A stretch of 7,410 nucleotides of DNA from positions 1-7,410 of the forward strand of contig JACMIS010000940.1 of assembly GCA_014381035.1 (NCBI GenBank). The letters run 5' to 3'. Origin of the DNA: Armatimonadota bacterium (lineage in GTDB: Bacteria; Armatimonadota; Armatimonadia; Armatimonadales; Armatimonadaceae). The notes below the pieces were generated by a model. The model was given only the letters and a program-made list of their open reading frames with translations. It was not told where the DNA came from and did not search any database. Shown in pieces: positions 1-6,177 of the stretch. Every line of letters begins with the position of its first letter. The stretch's first letter is position 1. The translations under genes were made by a program, and so were the position numbers.

Positions 1-1035
1 GCGGCGGACGCGGAGCATGCGGGCGCGGCTGTGCCTGCGGGAGGCGAGGGGCTCACGCTAGACGCGCTGCAACAGATTGGGCGTGAGGTTGGACTCTCAC
101 CCACGTCGATCGCACACGCGGCCCAATTGCTCGACATCGTTCGGCGTCCAGTGACGCGCACATTCATGGGCCTCACGATCGGTGTCGGGCGAACGGCGGA
201 GCATGGCGAGATACTATTCCCCCGGTTCTGGTACGAAGGGTTTTGCCGTGCGCTTGAATCCATCAAAGTGCAACTGGCGGACGCCCCGCCGCATCATCTT
301 CTGAACGACCCGGACGAGATCGTCGTTTTCTTCGATAAATCTGCGAGCCATTCCCGGTTTTTGAATGCCGGACTTCCGGTACCGCGCCGCGCTGACTCCT
401 TTGAGAGCCTTTCGCAGCTCGCCGAGGCGATGGGACGGATGCGAATCCGTCAGGCGTTCGTCAAGCTCGCGCACGGGTCCAGCGCGTCCGGAGCGGTCGC
501 GGTGCGGACCGATGGGAACGGGCGTTGGCGGGCCTACACGACCGTGGAGCAGAGCGGGGATCGCTTGTATAATAGCCGACGTATCCGCACTTTAGAGGAC
601 CCGGAGGTGATTGACTCCTTGATTCGTGCCCTCGCGCCGCACGGACTGCACACGGAGGAATGGCTCCCGAAAGCCGCGCTGGACGGATACGGTTTCGACC
701 TGCGTGCACTCGTCATTCGCGGCAAATTGCGCCATGTCGTCGCCCGGATGAGTCACACCCCAATGACAAACCTTCACCTGCTCAACCGACGCGCCGACGC
801 CGAAACCGTCCGTTTGGCGGTCGGTGATATGGCGTGGAACGCCCTCAACGAAACCTCTGAGCGGGCGGCAGAAGTATTCCCGAACAGCCTGCACATCGGA
901 CTGGACGTGATGTGGTTACCCGGTTTCAAGCGGCTGTGCATTCTGGAGGCGAACGCGTTCGGCGATCTTTTACCCGGTACTCTCTGGAATAACCAGACGA
1001 CTTACGAGACCGAGCTGGAGGCAATGGGGTGTTAG
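1..1035 (+). CDS. STM4014-family ATP-grasp protein, 5' partial, with atypical N-terminal domain
   Basis: The frame is open from base 1 without a stop, so the true start is outside the window; the GTG at 31 is not preceded by a convincing Shine-Dalgarno site and I do not take it as the start. Numbering residues from base 1, residues ~69-344 look like the ATP-grasp protein of the Salmonella STM4014 family: GEILFPRFWYEGF (69-81), LNDPDEI, FDKSASH (111-117), a phosphate-binding stretch with K155 followed by HGSSASG, the nucleotide-site segment HTEEWLPKA (217-225), D233/R235, D302, and a metal-binding ILEANAFGDLLPG (314-326) with E316 and N318. ATP-grasp enzymes join a carboxylate to an amine or thiol through an acyl-phosphate; the substrate here is unknown. 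Residues 1-65 do not look like the usual start of this family (see findings). The gene ends inside the next one, with a 7-base overlap. The family call is firm for the C-terminal part; the N-terminus is doubtful. Confidence 0.85.
   Translation, partial: AADAEHAGAAVPAGGEGLTLDALQQIGREVGLSPTSIAHAAQLLDIVRRPVTRTFMGLTIGVGRTAEHGEILFPRFWYEGFCRALESIKVQLADAPPHHLLNDPDEIVVFFDKSASHSRFLNAGLPVPRRADSFESLSQLAEAMGRMRIRQAFVKLAHGSSASGAVAVRTDGNGRWRAYTTVEQSGDRLYNSRRIRTLEDPEVIDSLIRALAPHGLHTEEWLPKAALDGYGFDLRALVIRGKLRHVVARMSHTPMTNLHLLNRRADAETVRLAVGDMAWNALNETSERAAEVFPNSLHIGLDVMWLPGFKRLCILEANAFGDLLPGTLWNNQTTYETELEAMGC
1017..1020 (+). promoter_or_regulatory. Ribosome binding site for STM4013-family gene
   Basis: GGAG lies 8 bases before the GTG at 1029, inside the end of the ATP-grasp gene. 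It supports the GTG start, since no ATG occurs near the beginning of the conserved region. Confidence 0.6.
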
Positions 1036-1832
1036 ATGCGGCGGCATTTCTGGGAACGGGCGATATTGTTTTCGTCACCTTTGACACGCTACGCTATGAT
1101 GTCGCCGTCGCCGAATGGAAAGCGGGACGAACACCGAACCTTCGCGCCCTGTTGCCGGAAGATGGTTGGGAGGAGCGGCACACACCGGGCAATTTTACCT
1201 ACGCCGCGCATCAGGCGTTTTTCGCCGGTTTTCTGCCCACTCCCGCCGTTCCCGGCAAACATCCCCGCCTTTTCGCGGCGCGGTTCGCTGGTAGTGAGAC
1301 TACGGCACCGGAAACCGCCGTTTTCGATGCGCCGGATATTGTCTCCGGTCTGCGAACACGGGGCTATCATTCTGTGTGCATCGGTGGGGTCGGATTTTTC
1401 AACCGAAAGACGCCACTCGGAAGTGTTCTTCCGTCGCTATTCGATGAAGCACATTGGAACGAATCGTTCGGCGTGACCGCCCCGAACTCGACGGAAAATC
1501 AGCTCCAGTGCGCAGCGGCAGTTTTGGAAAATATCCGACAACCCGTTTTTTTGTTCGTCAATATATCGGCGTTGCACCAGCCGAACTGGTTTTACATCCG
1601 TGGGCGGGTGCGAGAAAAGGGTGATGACAGGGAGAGCCACGCGGCGGCACTACGCTATGTCGACCGCCAGTTGCCGATTCTACGCGACGCGCTACGGAAG
1701 CGCGGGTGTAGCCTGTGCGTTTTCTGTTCGGACCACGGAACCACTTATGGCGAGGATGGCTACACCGGGCATCGGCTCGCGCATCCCCATGTGTGGAGCG
1801 TCCCGTACGCGGAGTTTTTTTTGCAGCCATGA
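1029..1832 (+). CDS. STM4013/SEN3800-family hydrolase (alkaline phosphatase / sulfatase superfamily)
   Basis: This 267-residue protein has the pattern of the STM4013-type sulfatase-like hydrolases. The N-terminal VTFDTLRYDVA (16-26) supplies the first metal aspartate (D19). SPGNFT-like PGNFTYAAH (53-61) holds the likely catalytic threonine T57. H183 sits in NISALHQPN, and the C-terminal metal site is CSDHGTTYGEDGY (233-245) with D235/H236, then GHRLAHP with H248 and H252. These enzymes hydrolyse phosphate or sulfate esters, or transfer such groups, using two metal ions; the real substrate is not known. No signal peptide is seen, so it should be cytoplasmic. It starts with GTG inside the ATP-grasp gene and stops at TGA overlapping the next ATG, as expected for a coupled operon. 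A run of eight T at 1815-1822 lies just before the stop. The family assignment is strong; the catalytic roles are inferred from the superfamily. Confidence 0.9.
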   Translation: MLDAAAFLGTGDIVFVTFDTLRYDVAVAEWKAGRTPNLRALLPEDGWEERHTPGNFTYAAHQAFFAGFLPTPAVPGKHPRLFAARFAGSETTAPETAVFDAPDIVSGLRTRGYHSVCIGGVGFFNRKTPLGSVLPSLFDEAHWNESFGVTAPNSTENQLQCAAAVLENIRQPVFLFVNISALHQPNWFYIRGRVREKGDDRESHAAALRYVDRQLPILRDALRKRGCSLCVFCSDHGTTYGEDGYTGHRLAHPHVWSVPYAEFFLQP

Positions 1833-3166
1833 ATACTATTCATCCCCTCGATTCCCTGCTTTCCGGCTCGCCGTTTCTTGGCTACGCCTACGGCTACCCG
1901 CACAAAACGGCATACCGACCGCTGACACCACCGGTCCCGCTCGCCGAGCTGTGGGCGGACGAACCGCGAGACGATACCGCGCTGTATCTGCATATTCCGT
2001 TTTGCGAGATGCGTTGCGGCTTCTGTAACCTGTTCACGACACCCAACCCGACTGTGGATACGGAGGAAAGGTATCTGAACGCACTGGAACGGCAGGCAGC
2101 GGCGGTCGAACAGGCGATAGGCACGCGGAAGATTTCCCGAGTCGCGTTCGGGGGCGGTACGCCGACATTTCTTTCGACGCCGGGGATCGAGCGGGTTTTG
2201 CAGGTCGCGAGACAGTTCGCCGGGGATCTAAAGCACCTCCCGATCTCTGTGGAAACCTCGCCGCGCACGGCGGAACCGGAAAAACTCGCCTTGCTCCGGG
2301 AATACGGCGTGGATCGTATCAGCATGGGAGTGCAATCGTTCGTCGCGGAGGAGGTACGTACGGTCGGACGGGCGCAACAGAACCGGACCGTGTTCGACGC
2401 GTTGGAGCACCTGCGCGAAGCCGGTTTTCCGACGCTGAATCTCGACCTGATCTATGGCATCCCCGGTCAAACGGAAAGTAGCTGGGCATACTCGCTGGAA
2501 CAGGCACTCGCGTGGCACCCCGAGGAATTGTATCTTTATCCCCTGTACGTCCGTCCGCTGACGGGACTGGACAACCGCGCCCCGGCGGACGGTGTCGCCT
2601 GGGATAACGAGCGAATGACGCTGTACCGGCAGGCGCGAGACACACTGCTTTCCAGCGGCTACGAACAGGTTTCGTTAAGGTTTTTCCGCCGAATCGGCGC
2701 GGCGACGCATCCTTCTAGCGATGCTATCGGAGGAAACCTGATCGGTCTGGGGTGTGGGGCACGATCCTACACTCGCGCACTACACTATTCGAGCGAATGG
2801 GCGGTTGGGCGTGCCGGGGTACGTTCTATCGTCGCTGATTACCTGATCCGGAGCGACGCCGATTTCGCCATCGCCGATTACGGCGTCCGACTGACTACGG
2901 AGGAACAGAAACGGCGGTTTCTGATCTATTCCCTGCTACAGCAAAGCGAGGGTGTGCCGCTCGGTGCGTACCACGCTCGCTTCGACGACAGTGATCTGCT
3001 CGCTGATTTCCCGCAACTGGTGGAAATGCAGGAACGCGGGCTTGCTGTCTCGTCCGACACCGCATTTGCGCTCACCGAACGCGGTTGGGAATGGGCGGAT
3101 GTGCTAGGACCGTACCTCACTTCCGACGTGATGCGCCAGCAGATGGAGACGTTCGCGCTGAAATGA
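1829..3166 (+). CDS. STM4012-family radical SAM protein (HemN-like)
   Basis: This 445-residue radical SAM protein is of full length for the family. The ATG at 1829 overlaps the previous stop (ATGA), with GGAG 14 bases upstream. The frame is open further upstream, but that part lies wholly inside the hydrolase gene. The [4Fe-4S] cluster motif is CX3CX2C at C59, C63 and C66, in YLHIPFCEMRCGFC, the HemN/coproporphyrinogen-oxidase-like arrangement. GGGTP (108-112), VETSP (141-145), RISMGVQSF (163-171) and LDLIYGIPGQT (205-215) are the usual S-adenosylmethionine-binding strands. A C-terminal region with NLIGLGCGARSYT (303-315) resembles the HemW/HemN accessory domain. The N-terminal YGYPHKTAYRPL is typical of this subfamily, not of HemN itself, and makes a simple haem-synthesis role unlikely. 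It probably generates a 5'-deoxyadenosyl radical on an unknown substrate together with its operon partners. Confidence 0.92.
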   Translation: MNTIHPLDSLLSGSPFLGYAYGYPHKTAYRPLTPPVPLAELWADEPRDDTALYLHIPFCEMRCGFCNLFTTPNPTVDTEERYLNALERQAAAVEQAIGTRKISRVAFGGGTPTFLSTPGIERVLQVARQFAGDLKHLPISVETSPRTAEPEKLALLREYGVDRISMGVQSFVAEEVRTVGRAQQNRTVFDALEHLREAGFPTLNLDLIYGIPGQTESSWAYSLEQALAWHPEELYLYPLYVRPLTGLDNRAPADGVAWDNERMTLYRQARDTLLSSGYEQVSLRFFRRIGAATHPSSDAIGGNLIGLGCGARSYTRALHYSSEWAVGRAGVRSIVADYLIRSDADFAIADYGVRLTTEEQKRRFLIYSLLQQSEGVPLGAYHARFDDSDLLADFPQLVEMQERGLAVSSDTAFALTERGWEWADVLGPYLTSDVMRQQMETFALK

Positions 3167-4056
3167 ACCTGACCATTCTCTACCGGGGACCGTTATCATC
3201 CTGTAATTACGCCTGTCCCTATTGCCCCTTTGCCAAGCACGCCGAGACCGACGCCGAACACGCCGCCGATGCCGATGCGCTGGAGCGATTTCTCGATTGG
3301 GTCGACGTGCAAAATGGTACGCACACGCTTTCGATCTTCTTCACACCGTGGGGAGAAGCGTTGGTGCGGCGACGCTACCAGAAGGCTCTCATCCGGCTGA
3401 CGAACCTCGCCCATGTTCGAAAAGTCGCCATCCAGACGAACCTTTCCTGCCGTTTGGACTGGACACTGGAATGTGACCGCGACAAACTGGGATTGTGGGC
3501 GACATTCCATCCCGGCGAGGTGGATCATGCCGCGTTTTTAGCGAAATGCCACGAAGCATCCCGTTGTGGCGTCCGATACAGCGTCGGGGTGGTTGGGATG
3601 AAGGAACATCAAGGCGAGGTCGCCGCGCTACGCCAGAAACTGCCCCCGGAGGTTTATCTCTGGGTCAACGCCTATAAACGGGTAGCCGACTATTATTCCC
3701 CAAACGATATCCAGTTTCTGACCGCGATTGATCCCCTTTTTCCTCTCAATAATGTTCGCCATCCGAGCGAGGGACGTGCCTGTCTGACCGGCGAGACGGT
3801 ATTCTCGGTAGACGGCGACGGCACGATGCGGCGTTGCCATTTCGTCAAATCCCCGATAGGCAACCTGTACACACCCGGTTGGGAAGCGGCACTGCGCCCG
3901 CGCTCCTGCCCGAACGATACCTGCGGCTGCCATATCGGCTATATCCACATGCCCGAACTCGGCTTGTACCCGGTATTCGGCGACGGACTTCTGGAGCGTC
4001 GCCGAACACCGGAAATGCTACTGCCGATGGCTCAGGTTTCGGCGAGCGGGGCATAG
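3163..4056 (+). CDS. STM4011-family radical SAM protein with SPASM-like C-terminus
   Basis: This 297-residue protein starts at an ATG overlapping the previous stop (ATGA); GGAG lies 14 bases upstream, the same spacing as the gene before. The radical SAM motif CX3CX2C is at C14, C18 and C21 (CNYACPYC). FFTPWGEAL (59-67) stands where many radical SAM proteins have the glycine-rich SAM site, and IQTNLSC (90-96) follows. The C-terminal third contains C207 and C225, spaced around FSVDGDGTMRRC and followed by IGNLY, then C249, C254 and C256 (SCPNDTCGCHIGY). This is laid out like a SPASM/Twitch auxiliary iron-sulfur domain, which in characterised enzymes often serves peptide modification. It is the last gene of the operon. 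Its final 25 bases overlap the end of the convergent LRR gene. The family call is strong; an auxiliary cluster is an inference from cysteine spacing. Confidence 0.9.
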   Translation: MNLTILYRGPLSSCNYACPYCPFAKHAETDAEHAADADALERFLDWVDVQNGTHTLSIFFTPWGEALVRRRYQKALIRLTNLAHVRKVAIQTNLSCRLDWTLECDRDKLGLWATFHPGEVDHAAFLAKCHEASRCGVRYSVGVVGMKEHQGEVAALRQKLPPEVYLWVNAYKRVADYYSPNDIQFLTAIDPLFPLNNVRHPSEGRACLTGETVFSVDGDGTMRRCHFVKSPIGNLYTPGWEAALRPRSCPNDTCGCHIGYIHMPELGLYPVFGDGLLERRRTPEMLLPMAQVSASGA

Positions 4057-4967
4057 GCGCGGGCATCATCGAATCCGGCGATCCATGCCGCCGCCTGATG
4101 GCACCGCGTCATCGTTGGCGGAACGCGGAGCAGATAATGACGTTCGGTAGACGGACAGCGCACCGAGAGGCAGACCAGATCCTCATCGTCGCGCATCGGG
4201 ACGCGCAGGAGTTCGCGCTCACCGCCCGGATCGCGATCCCGATGCAGCACGGACGGTTCGACATCGGCGAGGAAACGTTCCATCCCAATGCGCTCCAGCA
4301 TCACGCGGCGCACTTCGGCGTTCGCGGTGGCAAGCACCTCTTTCCCGTGTATCGTCTCCGGGCGGAAAACGATCCGCTCGTCCACCAGAACGCCGCGCCA
4401 GCGCAAACGGGTTTTTCGCATCGAATCGGGCAGTGTCGCAACCGCCGTCCCGGTCAGGTCCACCCAGGAGCCGACCTCCAACCCGTCCGGCAAACGGTCC
4501 AGATGGGTGCAGCCTGTCAAATCCAGCTGGGCAACCCGCTTCAAATAGGGAGGAAGCGTTTTCATCCAGAGGGCATTCCGTACAACAAGCCGCCCGACGC
4601 CTATTTGCGCGTTTTGGGGAAAGCTCGTCAACGAAACACAATCTGAAATATCGAGAAAGTCAGCGCGTAACCCTTCCGGCAGAGCGGCAAGTTTCGTGCA
4701 TCCGGAAAGGTTCAATGTCCCGACGCGCAGGTTCTCCGGTAGTGTCACCAGGTCCGCGCACCCCGACAGGTTCAGGGCATTTTCGATCTGGACGTCCGCC
4801 GGAATCTCGACGAGCCCGCTGTCCGAAGCATCCACGGTGAACGCTTTCAAGCCTTCGGGGAGCCGCTTCAAATTCCAGCAACCACGCACGGTCAACCGCG
4901 TCACGGTCAAATTTTCCGGCAACTCCGTGACAGATCGGTCATTGGAAAGGTCGAGGTGCTTATCCAT
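4032..4967 (-). CDS. Leucine-rich-repeat protein with DUF6745-like C-terminal region
   Basis: This is a 311-residue protein. Residues ~14-190 hold about nine repeats of 19-22 residues with the core LPEGLxxxxLxLSGCxxLxx, for example at 36-56, 76-95, 96-115 and 159-178. This is the degenerate LRR type also used in bacterial effectors and in DUF6745-annotated proteins. Residues ~186-311 (RWRGVLVDERIVFRPETI, DRDPGGERELLRVP, DEDLVCLSVRCPS, RYLLRVPPTM-like, AAWIAGFDD) match my memory of the C-terminal end of DUF6745 proteins. The larger N-terminal domain usually seen in those proteins appears absent. No signal peptide or membrane segment is seen, so it is likely a cytoplasmic protein-interaction scaffold. 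The ATG overlaps the stop of the upstream small gene by one base (TGATG), with AAGGG 10 bases upstream. It converges on the radical SAM operon with a 25-base tail overlap. Function unknown. Confidence 0.88.
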   Translation of the reverse strand: MDKHLDLSNDRSVTELPENLTVTRLTVRGCWNLKRLPEGLKAFTVDASDSGLVEIPADVQIENALNLSGCADLVTLPENLRVGTLNLSGCTKLAALPEGLRADFLDISDCVSLTSFPQNAQIGVGRLVVRNALWMKTLPPYLKRVAQLDLTGCTHLDRLPDGLEVGSWVDLTGTAVATLPDSMRKTRLRWRGVLVDERIVFRPETIHGKEVLATANAEVRRVMLERIGMERFLADVEPSVLHRDRDPGGERELLRVPMRDDEDLVCLSVRCPSTERHYLLRVPPTMTRCHQAAAWIAGFDDARAYAPLAET

Positions 4968-5272
4968 CAGTCCACCACCCTTCGGATTGCGCCGGGGAAA
5001 TACTCGCGCTGGTGCCAGAACCGGTATGTTCCCTTTGCCAGCGTGATCGGACCATGCTCCTCATGGATCAATCGAGTGCTGTCCGCATGAACGACAAAGA
5101 AGCCGTCGTCCCCAAGTACGTAAAAAGTCGCCGCCGAAGTATCCTCAATGCGGTGCGAATGTCCGGTCACTTCGCCCCAGGCAAGAACCGGGGCACCCTG
5201 CCGCACTACCACATTGTCGGGCAGACTTTCGACCGCCGCCACCATAATATCTCCGTGTCGCCAATGCTTCAT
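4967..5272 (-). CDS. Conserved small protein encoded with the LRR gene (101 aa)
   Basis: A longer frame extends upstream, but the ATG at 5272 is preceded by a perfect TAAGGAG 7 bases away, and the 101-residue product begins MKHWRHGDI. I recall that as the start of a small hypothetical family often placed just before LRR/DUF6745 genes. The protein is probably an all-beta fold with alternating hydrophobic strands. GEVTGHSHRI (33-42) and LIHEEHGPITL (68-78) contribute H38, H40, H70 and H73, which could form a metal or ligand site. The end reads GTYRFWHQREYFP. No signal peptide or membrane segment is seen. The stop overlaps the LRR start by one base, so the two are probably made in fixed ratio and act together. 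The function is unknown; the metal-site idea is inference. Confidence 0.85.
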   Translation of the reverse strand: MKHWRHGDIMVAAVESLPDNVVVRQGAPVLAWGEVTGHSHRIEDTSAATFYVLGDDGFFVVHADSTRLIHEEHGPITLAKGTYRFWHQREYFPGAIRRVVD

Positions 5273-5279
5273 CTTTTTG

Positions 5280-5286
5280 CTCCTTA
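5280..5286 (-). promoter_or_regulatory. Ribosome binding site deciding the start of the 101-aa gene
   Basis: TAAGGAG on the minus strand lies 7 bases before the ATG at 5272. It rejects the longer upstream frame. Just upstream a small hairpin is possible on the same strand (5304-5298 with 5293-5288, one bulged A), which could affect access to this site. Confidence 0.75.
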
Positions 5287-5328
5287 CTGTCAGGAGACTG
5301 AACAAAGTGAAGCGGAACCGGAAATCAT

Positions 5329-5580
5329 TTATTTGCTCGCTTTGCGGATCGCCTCGCGGAGCCAGTTTAATTGTCGCTTGCGTTCGCCGCTTATTCGGTG
5401 CTCGTCTTCGAGGTAGGACAGATACAACATGGCGTCCTCGCACTTGATCTTGCCGCGCCACGACCAGATGCCGATCATGGAAAGGACGACTTCCCGAATC
5501 CAGTCGCTTTCGGCGGATTTTGGGTATGCGGAGCCATATTCGATGGCTAGTTGGGTGATGGGAATAGTTTTCTGGTTCAC
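5329..5580 (-). CDS. Hypothetical protein, 83 aa, first gene of LRR operon
   Basis: I do not recognise this protein. The chosen start is GTG at 5580, with GGAG 10 bases upstream (5594-5591). The frame stays open much further upstream, but that part is antisense to the DUF4385 gene or lies in a gap with only about 43% G+C, while this part is about 54% G+C with mostly G or C in third positions. The product is probably helical. It has LAIEYGSAYP, DWIREVVLSMIGIWSWRGKI (26-45), a lone cysteine in KCEDAMLYLSYLEDEH, and a basic end ERKRQLNWLREAIRKASK. There is no signal peptide; the short hydrophobic stretch VVLSMIGIW is too short for a clear membrane helix. It sits 56 bases before the 101-residue gene on the same strand, so it probably shares its transcript. 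A later start at the ATG near 5478 would leave only 49 residues. Confidence 0.6.
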   Translation of the reverse strand: MNQKTIPITQLAIEYGSAYPKSAESDWIREVVLSMIGIWSWRGKIKCEDAMLYLSYLEDEHRISGERKRQLNWLREAIRKASK

Positions 5581-5688
5581 TTCTTGTAAACTCCAATGTT
5601 TCCGGACCGGATGGTGATCACAATATTTATGCCACGTCTGCCATTTCTTCCCGCTGTCAAATTTCTCACAAGTGGGTAAATACCCGGC
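5581..5688. promoter_or_regulatory. Divergent intergenic region with 8-bp palindrome
   Basis: This 108-base gap between the minus-strand LRR operon and the plus-strand DUF4385 gene is AT-richer than its flanks and should carry promoters for both. It holds a perfect palindrome, GTGATCAC, at 5614-5621, next to the AT stretch CAATATTTAT, which could be an operator. A minus-strand TTGACA at 5660-5655 has no fitting -10 element at normal spacing. I cannot assign either promoter with confidence. Confidence 0.4.
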
Positions 5689-6177
5689 ATGAAGAATGAT
5701 GATTTCCCCTATGATCTGGATTTTCGAACCACGGATTTTCGGGCGCGTCCCGAACTCTACCGCGTGGGTAAGGGAGAGCAGGGAGTACTTCTCGTCGAAC
5801 CATACAAAAGTGAGATCCTGCCGTTCTGGCGGTTCGCGACGCCGGATGCCGCCCGCGAATCCAGCGAGAAAATATACGGGATGTTCTGCGAGTATCTGGA
5901 GCAGGGCGATTTCATCGGGGCGGACATGGCGCGAAAGTTTTTGCAGATGGGCTACACGCGCTCCCGCCGCTATGCGAACCACAAAGGGGGTAAAAAGTAC
6001 GACGGTCCCGTCCCTGACGATAAGAAAGGGCAGAGCGGGGCGCACGGTCGCGCTGAATTACCCCGTTCGCCAGAAGACCCCATAAAAGCAGAATCAGCAC
6101 GGATCTTCTACGCAAAATGGCAGGAAGCGCGACAAAACCCTCGCTATATTACCTTGCGAAGCGAGTTTGAAAGCTAA
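5689..6177 (+). CDS. DUF4385 domain protein
   Basis: The 162-residue product matches the DUF4385 family over its whole length: FPYDLDFRTTDFR (6-18), PELYRVGKGEQGVLLVEPYKS-type stretch (21-41), ILPFWRF, ARESSEKIY, YLEQGDFIGADMARKFLQMG (69-88), TRSRRYANHKGGKKY (90-104), and a C-terminal KAESARIFYAKW (133-144) and ARQNPRY. The length is normal for the family. No signal peptide or membrane segment is present. The strongly basic RSRRYANHKGGKKY segment may bind nucleic acid, but that is only an inference. I know of no established function for DUF4385. The ATG at 5689 has only a weak AGTGGG upstream, yet the conserved region begins five residues later, so the start is well placed. It is a single-gene unit between a divergent operon and a convergent gene. 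Confidence 0.92.
   Translation: MKNDDFPYDLDFRTTDFRARPELYRVGKGEQGVLLVEPYKSEILPFWRFATPDAARESSEKIYGMFCEYLEQGDFIGADMARKFLQMGYTRSRRYANHKGGKKYDGPVPDDKKGQSGAHGRAELPRSPEDPIKAESARIFYAKWQEARQNPRYITLRSEFES

Noticed and set aside
1715..1828. Upstream extension of the STM4012-family frame
   Set aside because: It lies wholly inside the hydrolase gene, shows no family similarity, and the ATG at 1829 fits both the ATGA overlap and the known N-terminus.
3085..3162. Upstream extension of the STM4011-family frame
   Set aside because: It is overlapped by the end of the previous gene; the conserved protein begins at the ATG at 3163, just before the CX3CX2C motif.
3834..4646. Long plus-strand open frame antisense to the LRR gene (about 270 codons)
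   Set aside because: It is a shadow of a GC-rich repeat-coding gene: arginine/proline-rich, no recognisable motif, and it overlaps the end of the radical SAM gene.
5273..5596. Longer form of the 101-residue protein
   Set aside because: The extra 108 residues are low-complexity basic sequence antiparallel to another gene's frame; the TAAGGAG site at 5286-5280 fixes the start at 5272.
5655..5660. Consensus-like TTGACA on the minus strand as a -35 box for the LRR operon
   Set aside because: No -10-like sequence lies 16-18 bases downstream; the nearest TAAATA is about 25 bases away.
5581..6045. Upstream extension of the 83-residue protein through the DUF4385 gene
   Set aside because: The upstream part is antisense to a clear DUF4385 coding region, and the intergenic part has AT-rich, non-coding-like composition.
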